From Streptomyces pseudovenezuelae (lineage in GTDB: Bacteria > Actinomycetota > Actinomycetes > Streptomycetales > Streptomycetaceae): a stretch of DNA of 64,000 bases. Positions within the stretch are counted from its first letter, which is position 1. The number at the start of each line of letters is the position of its first letter. The notes below the pieces were generated by a model. That model searched no databases and was not told the DNA's origin. It saw only the letters and a list, made by a program, of their open reading frames with translations. Where the stretch lies: the NCBI RefSeq assembly GCF_029892565.1, contig NZ_JARXVH010000002.1, positions 846,501 through 910,500 of the forward strand, in the 5' to 3' direction. This document shows positions 50,286 to 58,928 of the stretch, one piece after another. A program made the translations under genes and the position numbers.

Positions 50286-51947
50286 ATGAACGAGAACGAG
50301 ACCAGGCTCATCGTTCCTTCCAGGCCGGGCATGGCTCCGGGACGCCTGCGCCAACGGGCCGTACGCGCCCGGGCCGTGGGAATCACGACCGTGGTGCTGG
50401 CCGCCGTCGCGCCGTTCGCGCTCTCCGGCCCGGCGTCGGCGCAGACCGATTCCCAGGGGTCGGTGAGCGCTCAGTGGACGACGCAGACCGTTGCCCCCGG
50501 TGTCCAGGTGCGCACGGGCACGATCCGCAATGCCGCTGCCGTGCCCACGTGGACCGTCACCGTGCAGGCTCCGACGACCAGCCGTCTCACCGGTGCCGCG
50601 GCCTGGGCCGCGGTGGGCCCCCGGTCCTGGGCCGACGAAACCGCCGTGCGGTTGCGGGCCGCCGGATTCCAGCCGCGTACCGAGACCGTTCGATGGCCGA
50701 GGTATGCCGACACCCCGCACGGCACGATGGGCCTGCGCGTACGCGTGGGCTCCTACACCGGCCGGGCCGCAGCGCAGGCTGCCGCAACCTCCGTCAACGC
50801 GGCCGGTGTCCACGCCGTCGCCGAGTGGACCGGATACGACGCCGGACAGCCCGCGGACCTGGAGAACATCCATGTCGCGGTCATCGATCCGCGGAAGTTC
50901 TCGGGCACCGTCGAGGGCACCCACGACGGCAACGTGGCCCAGCGCGAGACCACGTCGTCGGTGGCCGGGAAGCTCGGCTCGCTCGTCGGCGTCAACGCAG
51001 GCTTCTTCGTCACCTCCGACTCCGACGGCGTCCAGGGCACCCAGTCCGGCATCGCCGCCTACGACGGGCAGTTGGAGTCGATGGCCGTGGGGTCCCGCGC
51101 AGCCCTGATCGTCGAAGACGGAGGGCGGCACATTCGGGTGGCGGACCTGACGTCGACCGTCACCGCCCACTCGGGCGCGTCGCGTTATGCCGTGCAGGGC
51201 ATCAACCGGGTCCCCGGCACCGTACGGGACTGCGGACGTCCCGGCCTGACGCCGAGTTCGCTGCCCTGGCAGGACGTCACCTGCCACACCGGCGACGACC
51301 TGGTCCGGTTCACCTCCGCCTTCGGTGCGACCCTGCCCAGTGGCGCCGGCACCCAGGTGGTGCTCGACGCGACAGGCCGGGTCGTGTCCACCGGCGCCCG
51401 GGGCGGCCGTGTCCCGGCCGGTGACACGGTCCTGCAGGGAATCGGCACCGCAGCGGACTGGCTGACCTCGCACGCCACGCTCGGACAGCGCGTCCTGGTC
51501 ACCGAGGTCGTACGGGACACCAAGGGCCGTCGTGTCCGGCTCGGGCGGGGTGACAGCATCGTCAGCGCCGCACCCACCCTGGTCAAGAACGGCCGCCTCA
51601 GCATCGACGCCGCGGCCGAAGGCACGCTCGACCCGCAGGACCTCTCGTTCGGCTACGCCTGGTCCAACACCCGCCAACCGCGCACCATGGCCGGCATCGA
51701 CGCGGTCGGCCGTCTCCTCCTGGTCACCGTCGACGGCCGTCTCACCGGCGGCAGCGAGGGATTCACCTTGCAGGAGGGCGCCGAGTTCATGCGCTCGCTC
51801 GGCGCCGTCCAGGCCCTCAACCTGGACGGCGGCGGCTCGACGGCGATGGCGGTGAACGGCAAGCTCGTCAACGCCCCTTCGGACGCCACCGGTGAGCGAC
51901 CTGTCGGTGACACTCTCCACGTCCTGCCGCAGCCACGTATCCACTAG
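50286..51947 (+). CDS. Secreted phosphodiester glycosidase (NAGPA domain)
   Basis: 553 residues from ATG 50286 with a long N-terminus (about 30 residues of basic leader) and a signal peptide ending near PASAQT, residue 53. The NAGPA domain includes VGVNAGFFVTSDSDG (about 238-252), GYAWSNTRQPRTMAGID and the signature LNLDGGGSTAMAVNGKLVN near residues 518-536. NAGPA-type phosphodiester glycosidases cleave sugar-1-phosphodiester links, in mammals uncovering mannose-6-phosphate and in bacteria trimming teichoic acid or other surface polymers. A preceding SPOR-like stretch (VRLRAAGFQPRTETVRWPR, about 115-135) may bind peptidoglycan. The gene stands alone. Target polymer unknown. Confidence 0.87.
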   Translation: MNENETRLIVPSRPGMAPGRLRQRAVRARAVGITTVVLAAVAPFALSGPASAQTDSQGSVSAQWTTQTVAPGVQVRTGTIRNAAAVPTWTVTVQAPTTSRLTGAAAWAAVGPRSWADETAVRLRAAGFQPRTETVRWPRYADTPHGTMGLRVRVGSYTGRAAAQAAATSVNAAGVHAVAEWTGYDAGQPADLENIHVAVIDPRKFSGTVEGTHDGNVAQRETTSSVAGKLGSLVGVNAGFFVTSDSDGVQGTQSGIAAYDGQLESMAVGSRAALIVEDGGRHIRVADLTSTVTAHSGASRYAVQGINRVPGTVRDCGRPGLTPSSLPWQDVTCHTGDDLVRFTSAFGATLPSGAGTQVVLDATGRVVSTGARGGRVPAGDTVLQGIGTAADWLTSHATLGQRVLVTEVVRDTKGRRVRLGRGDSIVSAAPTLVKNGRLSIDAAAEGTLDPQDLSFGYAWSNTRQPRTMAGIDAVGRLLLVTVDGRLTGGSEGFTLQEGAEFMRSLGAVQALNLDGGGSTAMAVNGKLVNAPSDATGERPVGDTLHVLPQPRIH

Positions 51948-52094
51948 GGACGGCACTGTTCACGCGACCCTACGCAGACCTGTGTCCGTCTGGGTGCGAG
52001 GAAAGGTTCGGCACGGATGTCGAGAACGGCGTGACGGCTGCGTCCCAGGGGCAGAGGCGACCACCGTGGTCGCACGGCTCTCTGGAGGACCGTC

Positions 52095-52637
52095 ATGACG
52101 AACGACCAGATCACCGAGATCCTCGCGCGCCCGCTGAGCCAGGAGCTGCTGGCCCGTGACCTGTGCCGCCTGGCCTACGTGGCCAAGGACGGGACACCGC
52201 GGAACATCCCGATCGCCTTCGCCTGGAACGGCAGGGAGGCCGTGATGTGCACATCGAAGAACGCCCCGAAGCTGGCTTCGCTCCGCAACAACCCGGCCGT
52301 CGCCATCACGATCGACACGGAAGTGCACCCGCCCAAGATCCTGCTCGTCCGCGGCACTGTCGAACTCGACGAGGTCGAGGGCATTCCCGAGGAGTACCTC
52401 GAGATGAACGGCTCCTACGGGATGACGGCCGAGCAGCGGGTCGTGTGGGAGGCCGAGGTCCGCTCGCTGTACGACGGCATGGTCCGCATCGTGATGACGC
52501 CGACGTGGGCGAAGCTGATCGACTTCGAGACGACCTTGCCCAGTGCCGTCGAGGAACTCGTCCAGCAGCGCGCGGAGCGTCAGCAGTACAGTGGCAACAA
52601 CGTGCGGTCCGACGAGCAGGGAATGTCGGAGGCGTGA
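52095..52637 (+). CDS. Pyridoxamine 5'-phosphate oxidase-fold (PPOX) protein
   Basis: 180 residues from ATG 52095, preceded by GGAGG. The flavin/F420-binding split barrel is visible as RDLCRLAYVAKDGTPRNIPI, FAWNGREAVMCTSKNAPKLA and LRNNPAVAITIDTEVHPPKI. Family members bind FMN, F420 or heme and act as reductases or stress proteins. No genes for a partner pathway adjoin it; the promoter must be in the 147-nt gap after the phosphodiester glycosidase. Confidence 0.87.
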   Translation: MTNDQITEILARPLSQELLARDLCRLAYVAKDGTPRNIPIAFAWNGREAVMCTSKNAPKLASLRNNPAVAITIDTEVHPPKILLVRGTVELDEVEGIPEEYLEMNGSYGMTAEQRVVWEAEVRSLYDGMVRIVMTPTWAKLIDFETTLPSAVEELVQQRAERQQYSGNNVRSDEQGMSEA

Positions 52638-53091
52638 CTGTCCGTGCGTGGAGCGACCCGCCCGGCCTCGGTCGGAGATGCGGCTGATCGGCCGCAAGGA
52701 ACGCCTGCATCCCGGACAGCGGGGATTCCCGATCGGCGCCCCCTCGTGGATCACCGGCTCAGCGCTCGTACCTTACGAAACTCTGACGCGGCCTCCGAAG
52801 GCCTGCGCACCTCGCCGCTCAGCGGCAACTGTGGTCCCACGCCCCCCAGGCCGGAGGAGCCGCACACATCGCCGCCATACCGTTCGCAATGTCCCAGGGT
52901 GCCAACGGCCTCGCCGTCGCCGCCCACACGTTCGCTCACGTCCAGAACACGACCTCCCGCACCGTCGACGGTTTCCGTGCCGGGCACACCGGCGCCCTCG
53001 CCAAGATCACGACGGTCACAGGACTGCCCTCCTTCGCCGCATCCGGCATGGAGGGCATCGCCGCGGTGTAATGAAGCGGCCGCCGCGGCGG
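52638..53091. other. Gap holding a possible beta-propeller gene tail
   Basis: Within this gap a plus-strand frame ends TAA at 53069-53071 after reading AHTFAHVQNTTSRTVDGFRA, GHTGALAKITTVTGLPSFAA and SGMEGIAAV. That is like the C-terminus of lactonase-type beta-propeller proteins (HVQN..TVDGF..G.L..TV.GLP...EG.AA). The remainder upstream is too diverged to extend. I treat it as a probable gene remnant; the rest of the gap shows nothing. Confidence 0.35.
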
Positions 53092-53128
53092 GACGTCCCG
53101 GGCACGCGGCGAGCGCGCCCGGGACGTC
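53092..53128 (-). terminator. Hairpin terminator behind the RecQ gene
   Basis: Perfect 12-bp inverted repeat with arms at 53092-53103 and 53117-53128 (GACGTCCCGGGC and complement), 13-nt loop. It lies 38 nt after the minus-strand RecQ stop and may also end transcripts from the left. Confidence 0.65.
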
Positions 53129-53166
53129 ATGCACGGGGGAGTACGAGCTCCCCTCGGGCGACAGCG

Positions 53167-54972
53167 TCAGCGCGGTGAGTCGGGCAACGCCATGAGCAAC
53201 TGTTTGTCCGTCACCACGGCCAGCGACAGGGTGCGGTAGCCGACCGACTCGAACAGGATGGTGAGCTTGCCGTCGCCCTCGCTCATGACCTCGCCCTGGC
53301 CCCACTGGTCATGGCGCACGCGGACGCCCGGCAGGTAGGCGTGCTCGTCCGCCCCGGGGCGTGCGACCGTCTCCGCCGCCCGGACGGCGCCCGCGGAGGC
53401 GCCTGCGCGCGCACCGGCCCGGCTCCACCGGCGCTGGCGTGCGGCCGCCTTGTGCGACCGTCCGGTGTCCCCGGACCGCCCGCGCCTCAGCCCGCTCGCA
53501 GGCTTGGCCGGCGGGCTCGCGCAGTTGTCGCACGCCCCGCACGGGACGGGGGCGGAGTCGCCGAAGTATCCAAGGAGGAACTGCCGCCGACAGTCGGTCG
53601 TCTCGGAGTACCCGCGCATCATGTCGACCCGGGACTGTTCGAGCTTGCGGTGCGTGGCGTGGACGGCGAGAGCACTCTGCACAGCCTTGTCGACGTCGTC
53701 ATCCGCAGAGACGCCGTCGGCGCCGACCGCGCCGGTGAAGCGGCTGCCGTCCCGTCCGGTACTGACGGCCCCGGCCTCCTCCAGCAGGTTCAGCACGGCC
53801 GACAGTGCCGTCGCGCTGAGTTCGCAGTCGGCCCGGAGCTGGGTCGCGCCCACGGCGCGCTTCTCACCGCGCAGTCGCTCGGCGACACGGCGCAGCGCGT
53901 CGGCGTCGGGGGCGCCGGCGGCGAAGAAGCGTTGCAGGCCCAGATCCTGCGGGCGGTAGGCGAGGATCGCCCTGGCCGGTGCCCCGTCGCGGCCGGCCCG
54001 GCCGATCTCCTGGTAGTAGGCGTCGAGTGAGCCGGGGACGGACGCGTGCAGCACGAACCGCACGTTCGCCTTGTCGATGCCCATCCCGAACGCCGAGGTC
54101 GCCACGACCACGTCGAGGTCACCGGAGCTGAACCGGTCCTGGGCTCGGCCGCGTTCGGCGGCGGACCGGCCCGCGTGGTAGCTCGCGGCGGACAGTCCGA
54201 GGTCGCTCAACTGCTCGGAGTAGCTGTCCGCTGCCCGCCGCGTCCCCGCGTACAGGATTCCCGGCTTCTCCTCGGCGGCCGCCCGCTCCACGACGAACCG
54301 TTCCTTGGCGGCTCCGTCCTGAAAGGTCGACACGTCCAGGTGGATGTTGGGACGGTCGAAGCCGGCGACTATCTCCACCGGGTCGTCCATGCCTAGACGT
54401 TCGGCGATGTCCCGCCGGACCGGAGCCGCCGCGTTCGCGGTCAGGGCGAGCACCGGCGGGTTGCCGAGCCGCTCGCGCGCGTGGCGCAGCCGCAGGTAGT
54501 CCGGCCGGAAGTCGTGCCCCCAGGACGACACGCAGTGTGCCTCGTCCACCACCAGCAGCCGGGGCCGGACGGCGGCGAGCCGGTCCGTGACGTCCGGCTT
54601 GGCGAGCTGCTCAGGAGCGAGGAAGACGACGTCGACCGAGGAGGCACTGATGCGGGCCCATGCCGTCTCGTTGTCGCTTCGGCGCTGCGCGGAGTTGATG
54701 GCGGCGGTGCGCAGCGCGCCGGATCCGAGCAGGCTTTGCATCTGGTCCCGCTGAAGCGCGATCAGCGGCGAGACGACCACGACCGGACCACCGAGCAGGA
54801 CGGCGGGCACTTGGTACACGGCGGACTTGCCCGCGCCCGTCGGCATGACGGCGAGTACGTCACGCCCCCTCATCACGGCCTTCATCGCACTGAGTTGGGC
54901 CGGACGCAACTGCTGCCAGCCGAAGACCCGACGGGCGATCCCGCGCAGACGACGGGATGTGAGTGCGAACAT
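53167..54972 (-). CDS. RecQ-family ATP-dependent DNA helicase
   Basis: 601 residues from ATG 54972, chosen because AAGGAGA precedes it; an in-frame start at 54999 is also open. Helicase motifs in order: RPAQLSAMKAVMRGRD, Walker A MPTGAGKSAVYQVPAV, SPLIALQRDQMQSL, the DExH box VVDEAHCVSSWGHDFRPDYL, TSAFGMGIDKANVRFV and YYQEIGRAGRDG. The RecQ zinc domain follows with CRRQFLLGYFGDSAPVPCGACDNC-type cysteines (about residues 460-485), then a basic Arg/Ala-rich linker and a C-terminal beta domain (VRHDQWGQGEVMSEGDGKLT) instead of an HRDC domain. This is the common actinobacterial RecQ form. It unwinds DNA in repair. Confidence 0.95.
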   Translation of the reverse strand: MFALTSRRLRGIARRVFGWQQLRPAQLSAMKAVMRGRDVLAVMPTGAGKSAVYQVPAVLLGGPVVVVSPLIALQRDQMQSLLGSGALRTAAINSAQRRSDNETAWARISASSVDVVFLAPEQLAKPDVTDRLAAVRPRLLVVDEAHCVSSWGHDFRPDYLRLRHARERLGNPPVLALTANAAAPVRRDIAERLGMDDPVEIVAGFDRPNIHLDVSTFQDGAAKERFVVERAAAEEKPGILYAGTRRAADSYSEQLSDLGLSAASYHAGRSAAERGRAQDRFSSGDLDVVVATSAFGMGIDKANVRFVLHASVPGSLDAYYQEIGRAGRDGAPARAILAYRPQDLGLQRFFAAGAPDADALRRVAERLRGEKRAVGATQLRADCELSATALSAVLNLLEEAGAVSTGRDGSRFTGAVGADGVSADDDVDKAVQSALAVHATHRKLEQSRVDMMRGYSETTDCRRQFLLGYFGDSAPVPCGACDNCASPPAKPASGLRRGRSGDTGRSHKAAARQRRWSRAGARAGASAGAVRAAETVARPGADEHAYLPGVRVRHDQWGQGEVMSEGDGKLTILFESVGYRTLSLAVVTDKQLLMALPDSPR

Positions 54973-55816
54973 CGTTCTCCTTGAAGAGTGGGCGTCCAAC
55001 CGCCGGGTGTCTGGCGGCTACCCCGCTTCGCCGGGAAATCGCCTCACGCGAGCCGGTCGCCCATATCAAGATCTGCACGGCACGTTCGCAGCGCCCAGTA
55101 TCCGACCGTAGGCTGGCGCGCTTCCCAACGGACGAGCGAGGCGAGCAGTCTTGGGGCCGCCCGCCCACTGTGTCTGGGGGCATGAGCGGACGGGCGATCA
55201 GCGTGCCGACAGTTCGCCGTCCGGGAGGCGCGGCCAGTATCTCCACTCCCGCACGCCCGGTCGGCGCCATGGCATCCGGCCAGGCGGCGGCGAGCGCCTG
55301 GTCGACGAAGTCCTGTACGAGCGCCGCTGACTCGAGCACCGTGACGTCCTTCGTCCACCTCTAACCTGCAAAATCCACCTTGCCGGTAAGGGAGGCTGCC
55401 GCCCGCTTGCCTCCTGGTGACCCCGGGCCAGTGTGGCGACGCGCCACAGATGATCGAGGTCCCGAAGCGGATCCGGGTCCGGGGATAGCCGAAGGCCCGC
55501 CTTCAGCATGTGGTCACAGGCATCGCCGTGAACAGCGAGCGCTTCAGCGGTCTGTCTTCGGTCGGCGGAGTACCTCCGGCCCGGCCACCGACCGCGTTCC
55601 AGAACTTTCTGAACCGATCCCTCGCCTGAAGTCCTGGCGGGCCGTCAGCAACTGATCTTCAGGCCTCCAGGATCTCCGACAAGGTCAGGCTGAGGCGACG
55701 TCTCGTTCCGGCCACATCCGCCGTGAGACGGAAAAATAGGGACCACGGCAGCAGGCAACGGATGACGATAATTTGCACCGTCCCTCGTACGGCCCGAAGG
55801 TGTAGGAGTTTGCGGT
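54973..55816. other. Long intergenic stretch, unassigned
   Basis: About 840 bases between divergent recQ and the AraC gene. Short frames on both strands (for example minus 55198-55509, reading DLDHLWRVATLARGHQEASG) have gene-like patches but no complete protein, suggesting the relics of a lost gene. No hairpin, RNA or operator is convincing. Confidence 0.4.
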
Positions 55817-56800
55817 ATGCACCACTCGCCCAACCAGGGCCAGGATTTGCTGAAGTTCCGGACGACGGATGTGGACGAGGCCCGGCAGGTCATCCAAGAA
55901 CGCTTCTACGCCAACTTCATCGACGTGCCCGACGGCAGCGCTGAGTTCATGGCCCGGTACGACATCGCCGCACTCGGTCCGCTCACACTCGGACGACTCT
56001 CTTTCGGCACGGAGGTGCGCATACAGTTCGGGGAACTCGGCTCTTACCACGTGGACATCCCCCTGGGCGGCCACCTGGCCTGGCGTCAAGGAACGCACAC
56101 CAATGCGGTGGCGACCACCGCGAACGCCGCCGTCTTCCAGCCGCACGGCGACACGGCCCTGGATCGAGTGAGCACCGACTGCTCCATGCTGGCCGTGAAG
56201 ATCGACCCCAAGGCCCTCAACGATCAACTCGAACGTCTTCTCGGCCGACCGCTGCGCACCCCCGTCGTCCTCACGCCCGAACTCGACGTCGCGCACGGCG
56301 CGGGCCTGAGCTGGGTACGGATGATCCGCGCGGTGTTCGACGAGATGCGGGCCGGCGGGCTGCTCAGCCGTCCGATGGTCGCCCGCCCGCTCCAGGAGGC
56401 CCTGCTGACCGGGCTCCTCCTCGCCGCCGGCCACCGCTACCGCGACGAGCTCGACCGACCCAAACCCGCCCTGCGCCCGGGCCCCGTCAAGCGTGCTGTC
56501 GAGGCCATGCACAGCATGCCGCAACACCCGTTCACGGTAGGAGAGTTGGCCGTGCTCGCCGGGGTGAGCGTGCGGCGACTCCAAGAAGCCTTCCAGCAGT
56601 ACGTCGGCATGACTCCGCTGGCCTACCTCACCGACGTCCGCCTCACCCGCGCCCACGACGAGCTGCGCCGCGGCACACCGGGCGAAGTGAACGTGAGCGA
56701 GGTCGCCCATCGTTGGAGCTTCGACCACCTGGGCCGCTTCGCGTCCCGCTACCGAGCGCGCTTCGGCGAGTTGCCCTCGCAGACTCTTCGTTCCAGGTGA
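55817..56800 (+). CDS. AraC-family transcriptional regulator
   Basis: 327 residues from ATG 55817. The N-terminal half is a cupin-like AraC-binding-2 sensor (YHVDIPLGGHLAWRQ, NAAVFQPHGDTAL), and the C-terminal half has the two AraC helix-turn-helices: HPFTVGELAVLAGVSVRRLQ and VSEVAHRWSFDHLGRFASRY with the family signature F-x-RYRARFGELPS. A target gene is not obvious beside it. The upstream region holds only decayed sequence, so its own promoter must be within 100 bp. Confidence 0.92.
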   Translation: MHHSPNQGQDLLKFRTTDVDEARQVIQERFYANFIDVPDGSAEFMARYDIAALGPLTLGRLSFGTEVRIQFGELGSYHVDIPLGGHLAWRQGTHTNAVATTANAAVFQPHGDTALDRVSTDCSMLAVKIDPKALNDQLERLLGRPLRTPVVLTPELDVAHGAGLSWVRMIRAVFDEMRAGGLLSRPMVARPLQEALLTGLLLAAGHRYRDELDRPKPALRPGPVKRAVEAMHSMPQHPFTVGELAVLAGVSVRRLQEAFQQYVGMTPLAYLTDVRLTRAHDELRRGTPGEVNVSEVAHRWSFDHLGRFASRYRARFGELPSQTLRSR

Positions 56801-57378
56801 CCGCGGCCCACACCATCGCCCCGCGCTGTGCGGACAACAGTCGCGCTCAGTGGATCGTGCTCGGCGGCTACCACGCCTTAGATTCGTGGTGTTCGCGCGT
56901 CCGCCTCTTCGGTCCGCCGCGCGGACATCGGCCGGCCCATCTCCGCCCCTTCGGGCCGGTCACCGCCCGTCGGCGCCCCCCAAACAGCCGCGGGCGGGTC
57001 GGCAGCGCACACGCGGCCTGGACCCCGCCGCGGTGTACTGCCCGACACCGGAGAGGTCCGGGCCGGGGTCGGCGCCGGCCCGGACCTCGACCGTACCGAA
57101 GGCACACTGATGAGGCAGAACCCCGCGTCCGGTCCTCGGACGGTCCGGGTTCGCAGTCGTCACAAAGAAGTTGAGGTCGTTTTCAGCTAGTTTACTTCGC
57201 TTCATTCGTCACAGATGGGCACTTGCGTCCCTCACGTGTCAGGTTCCCGTACAGGGTGGCGGGAGCAATCGCCGATACCAACTCCCTTGGAACGAGACAG
57301 GCTTCATGGGATGGGACGGGCCATGCCGAGGTTCAGGTGTCGCGCCAGTTGGGGGTGGATTCGCGGGTGAGTCCGCGG
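56801..57378. other. Intergenic stretch before the transposase remnant
   Basis: Nothing recognisable in these roughly 580 bases except the AT-richer patch at 57165-57215, unlike the surroundings, which could be an insertion-sequence end. Confidence 0.35.
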
Positions 57379-57519
57379 CTGATGGGCCACCACCGCCTGG
57401 CCCGCGACTACGAAGCACGCCCACACCGTTCCGGGGCCATGATCCACCTCGCAATGATCAACCTCATGACCCGCAGAATCACCGCCGAATCCACCCCGAG
57501 CTGGCGCGGAACACAAACC
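57379..57519 (+). mobile_element. IS5-family transposase tail remnant
   Basis: About 45 codons read MGHHRLARDYEARPHRSGAM, IHLAMINLMTRRITAES and TPSWRGT, the usual last part of Streptomyces IS5-type transposases (HRRLxRDYExxPxxSExMIxLAMIxLMxRRLT). The catalytic part is gone. The copy lies 60 nt upstream of the methyltransferase start. Confidence 0.65.
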
Positions 57520-57577
57520 ATCCACAACCGGGGACCTGCACGTCAACACCCCACGCCCCGCGGCCTAGGCTGAACAC

Positions 57578-58438
57578 ATGACTGATGCGGCGGGACGGGT
57601 CGAGCCGTCCGGGGTGTGGGCCACAGCTGTGGGCGTGGCCCGGGTGAGGGCGATGGAGACGGCACGCGAGCAGCCGCTGTTCCGGGACCCGCTGGCGCTG
57701 GCCTTCGCCACGGCCGGGGGGATCGGCCCCGGGGCGCCGCCGCCACCGCGTGCGGACGAGGCGGCGCGGCGCCGCTGGCTGGGTGTGGCCTTCTCGATCG
57801 TCATCCGGACTAAGTTCCTGGACGACCTGCTGGAGGGGGCGGTCGCGTCCGGCGTCCGGCAGGTCGTGCTGCTCGGAGCCGGGATGGACAGCAGGGCCTT
57901 CCGGATGGACTGGCCTGCGGGGACCCGGCTGTTCGAGGTCGACACGGCCGAACCGCTGGGCTTCAAGGCCTCGGTGCTGCGTCAGGAGCGGGCCGTTCCG
58001 CGCTGCGAGCGGATCACCGTCCCGGTCGACCTGCGCGAGGACTGGCCCGGCGCCCTGGCCGCGGCCGGGCACGATCCGGCGCAGCCGACGGTGTGGATCG
58101 CCGAGGGACTGCTGATCTATCTGCCCCAGGACGCGGTGCAGTCGCTGCTGGAACGGGTCGGTGCGCTGTCCGCCGCAGGCAGCAGGATGGGCCTGACACT
58201 GGGCTCGCGCGGTGTGGTCGAACGCTTCCGTGGGGACGCCGCTGCGGGATCGCCGGCGTCGATGTGGGTCTCGGAGATGCCGGAGGACCCGGTCGGCTGG
58301 CTGGACGGCCTCGGCTGGGAGGCGGAGACCTTCACCCTGCGTGAGCGCGCCGCGGCCTACGGGCGTCCGGTGCTCACTCCGCCGCAGCAGGACGAGGGCG
58401 CCGGCGGACTGGTCTCGGCGGTGCGCGCGGCACACTGA
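57578..58438 (+). CDS. SAM-dependent methyltransferase, leucine carboxyl methyltransferase (LCM/PPM1) family
   Basis: 286 residues from ATG 57578. The family pattern is clear: GVWATAVGVARVRAMET at the N-terminus, VVLLGAGMDSRAFRMDWPAG for SAM binding, FEVDTAEPLGFKASVL, WIAEGLLIYLPQDAVQSLLE and the carboxyl-terminal GWEAETFTLRERAAAYG. Members methylate carboxyl or hydroxyl groups of small molecules in actinobacteria, often in natural product pathways. It is isolated here, with a transposase remnant upstream and an integrase remnant downstream, suggesting arrival by transfer. No operon partner is present. Confidence 0.88.
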   Translation: MTDAAGRVEPSGVWATAVGVARVRAMETAREQPLFRDPLALAFATAGGIGPGAPPPPRADEAARRRWLGVAFSIVIRTKFLDDLLEGAVASGVRQVVLLGAGMDSRAFRMDWPAGTRLFEVDTAEPLGFKASVLRQERAVPRCERITVPVDLREDWPGALAAAGHDPAQPTVWIAEGLLIYLPQDAVQSLLERVGALSAAGSRMGLTLGSRGVVERFRGDAAAGSPASMWVSEMPEDPVGWLDGLGWEAETFTLRERAAAYGRPVLTPPQQDEGAGGLVSAVRAAH

Positions 58439-58469
58439 GCACGACGACGGCCGGCCCCCAGGTGCGCCC

Positions 58470-58657
58470 GGCCGGCGAACCAGCGGATCGACGCCCTCCC
58501 GCTCGCACAAGGCCACATACTCCACCAGACCCCGTGCGTACGCGTCCAAGGTCCGCGGCGCACGACCGAGGTCCTCCCGCGCCGGCAACCAGGTCGCTGC
58601 ATGCTCATGCCGTGCCGGTACCGGCCGCCTGGCCACAAGTACCGATGTGCTGCTCAA
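58470..58657 (-). mobile_element. Site-specific integrase, N-terminal remnant
   Basis: A minus-strand frame reads HEHAATWLPAREDLGRAPRT and LDAYARGLVEYVALCEREGV DPL, the SAM-like core-binding domain at the start of tyrosine recombinases. The catalytic C-terminal part is replaced by unrelated sequence antisense to the methyltransferase. It is the scar of an integrated element next to that gene. Confidence 0.55.
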
Positions 58658-58897
58658 GGTGTTCCCCGGGTTCGTGGCGGAAACCGGGCTACATGATCAC
58701 CGGGTGGTCGGTGGTGATGTGGCGGATGACGCGCTCGGTCACCTCGGGGTCGACGTGCACCCAGTGACACCGGACGGCGCCCGCACGACAACGATCGCCC
58801 GACACGAAACCGCCGACGGGACTCTCCTGCCGCTCACCCTGCTCGAGCGCCTGGGTCAGGTCACGGCGGGCCGCCGCCATGTTGTAGGCCCGTCTCG
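58658..58897. other. Short gap with an unassigned minus-strand frame
   Basis: The minus frame at 58689-58880 encodes up to 63 residues (RRDLTQALEQGERQESPVGG and VHVDPEVTERVIRHITTDHP) with an ATG start at 58880. It has fair codon bias but no recognised family. Confidence 0.3.
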
Positions 58898-58928
58898 GAG
58901 TTGCCCTGACGTGTCGTCAGGGCAACTC
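58898..58928 (-). terminator. Strong hairpin terminator containing a stop codon
   Basis: A perfect 14-bp inverted repeat (arms 58898-58911 and 58915-58928, built on GTTGCCCTGACG) with a 3-nt loop. The stop codon of the minus-strand hydrolase-domain gene (58917-58919) lies inside the stem. It ends the operon that comes from the right edge. Confidence 0.75.
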
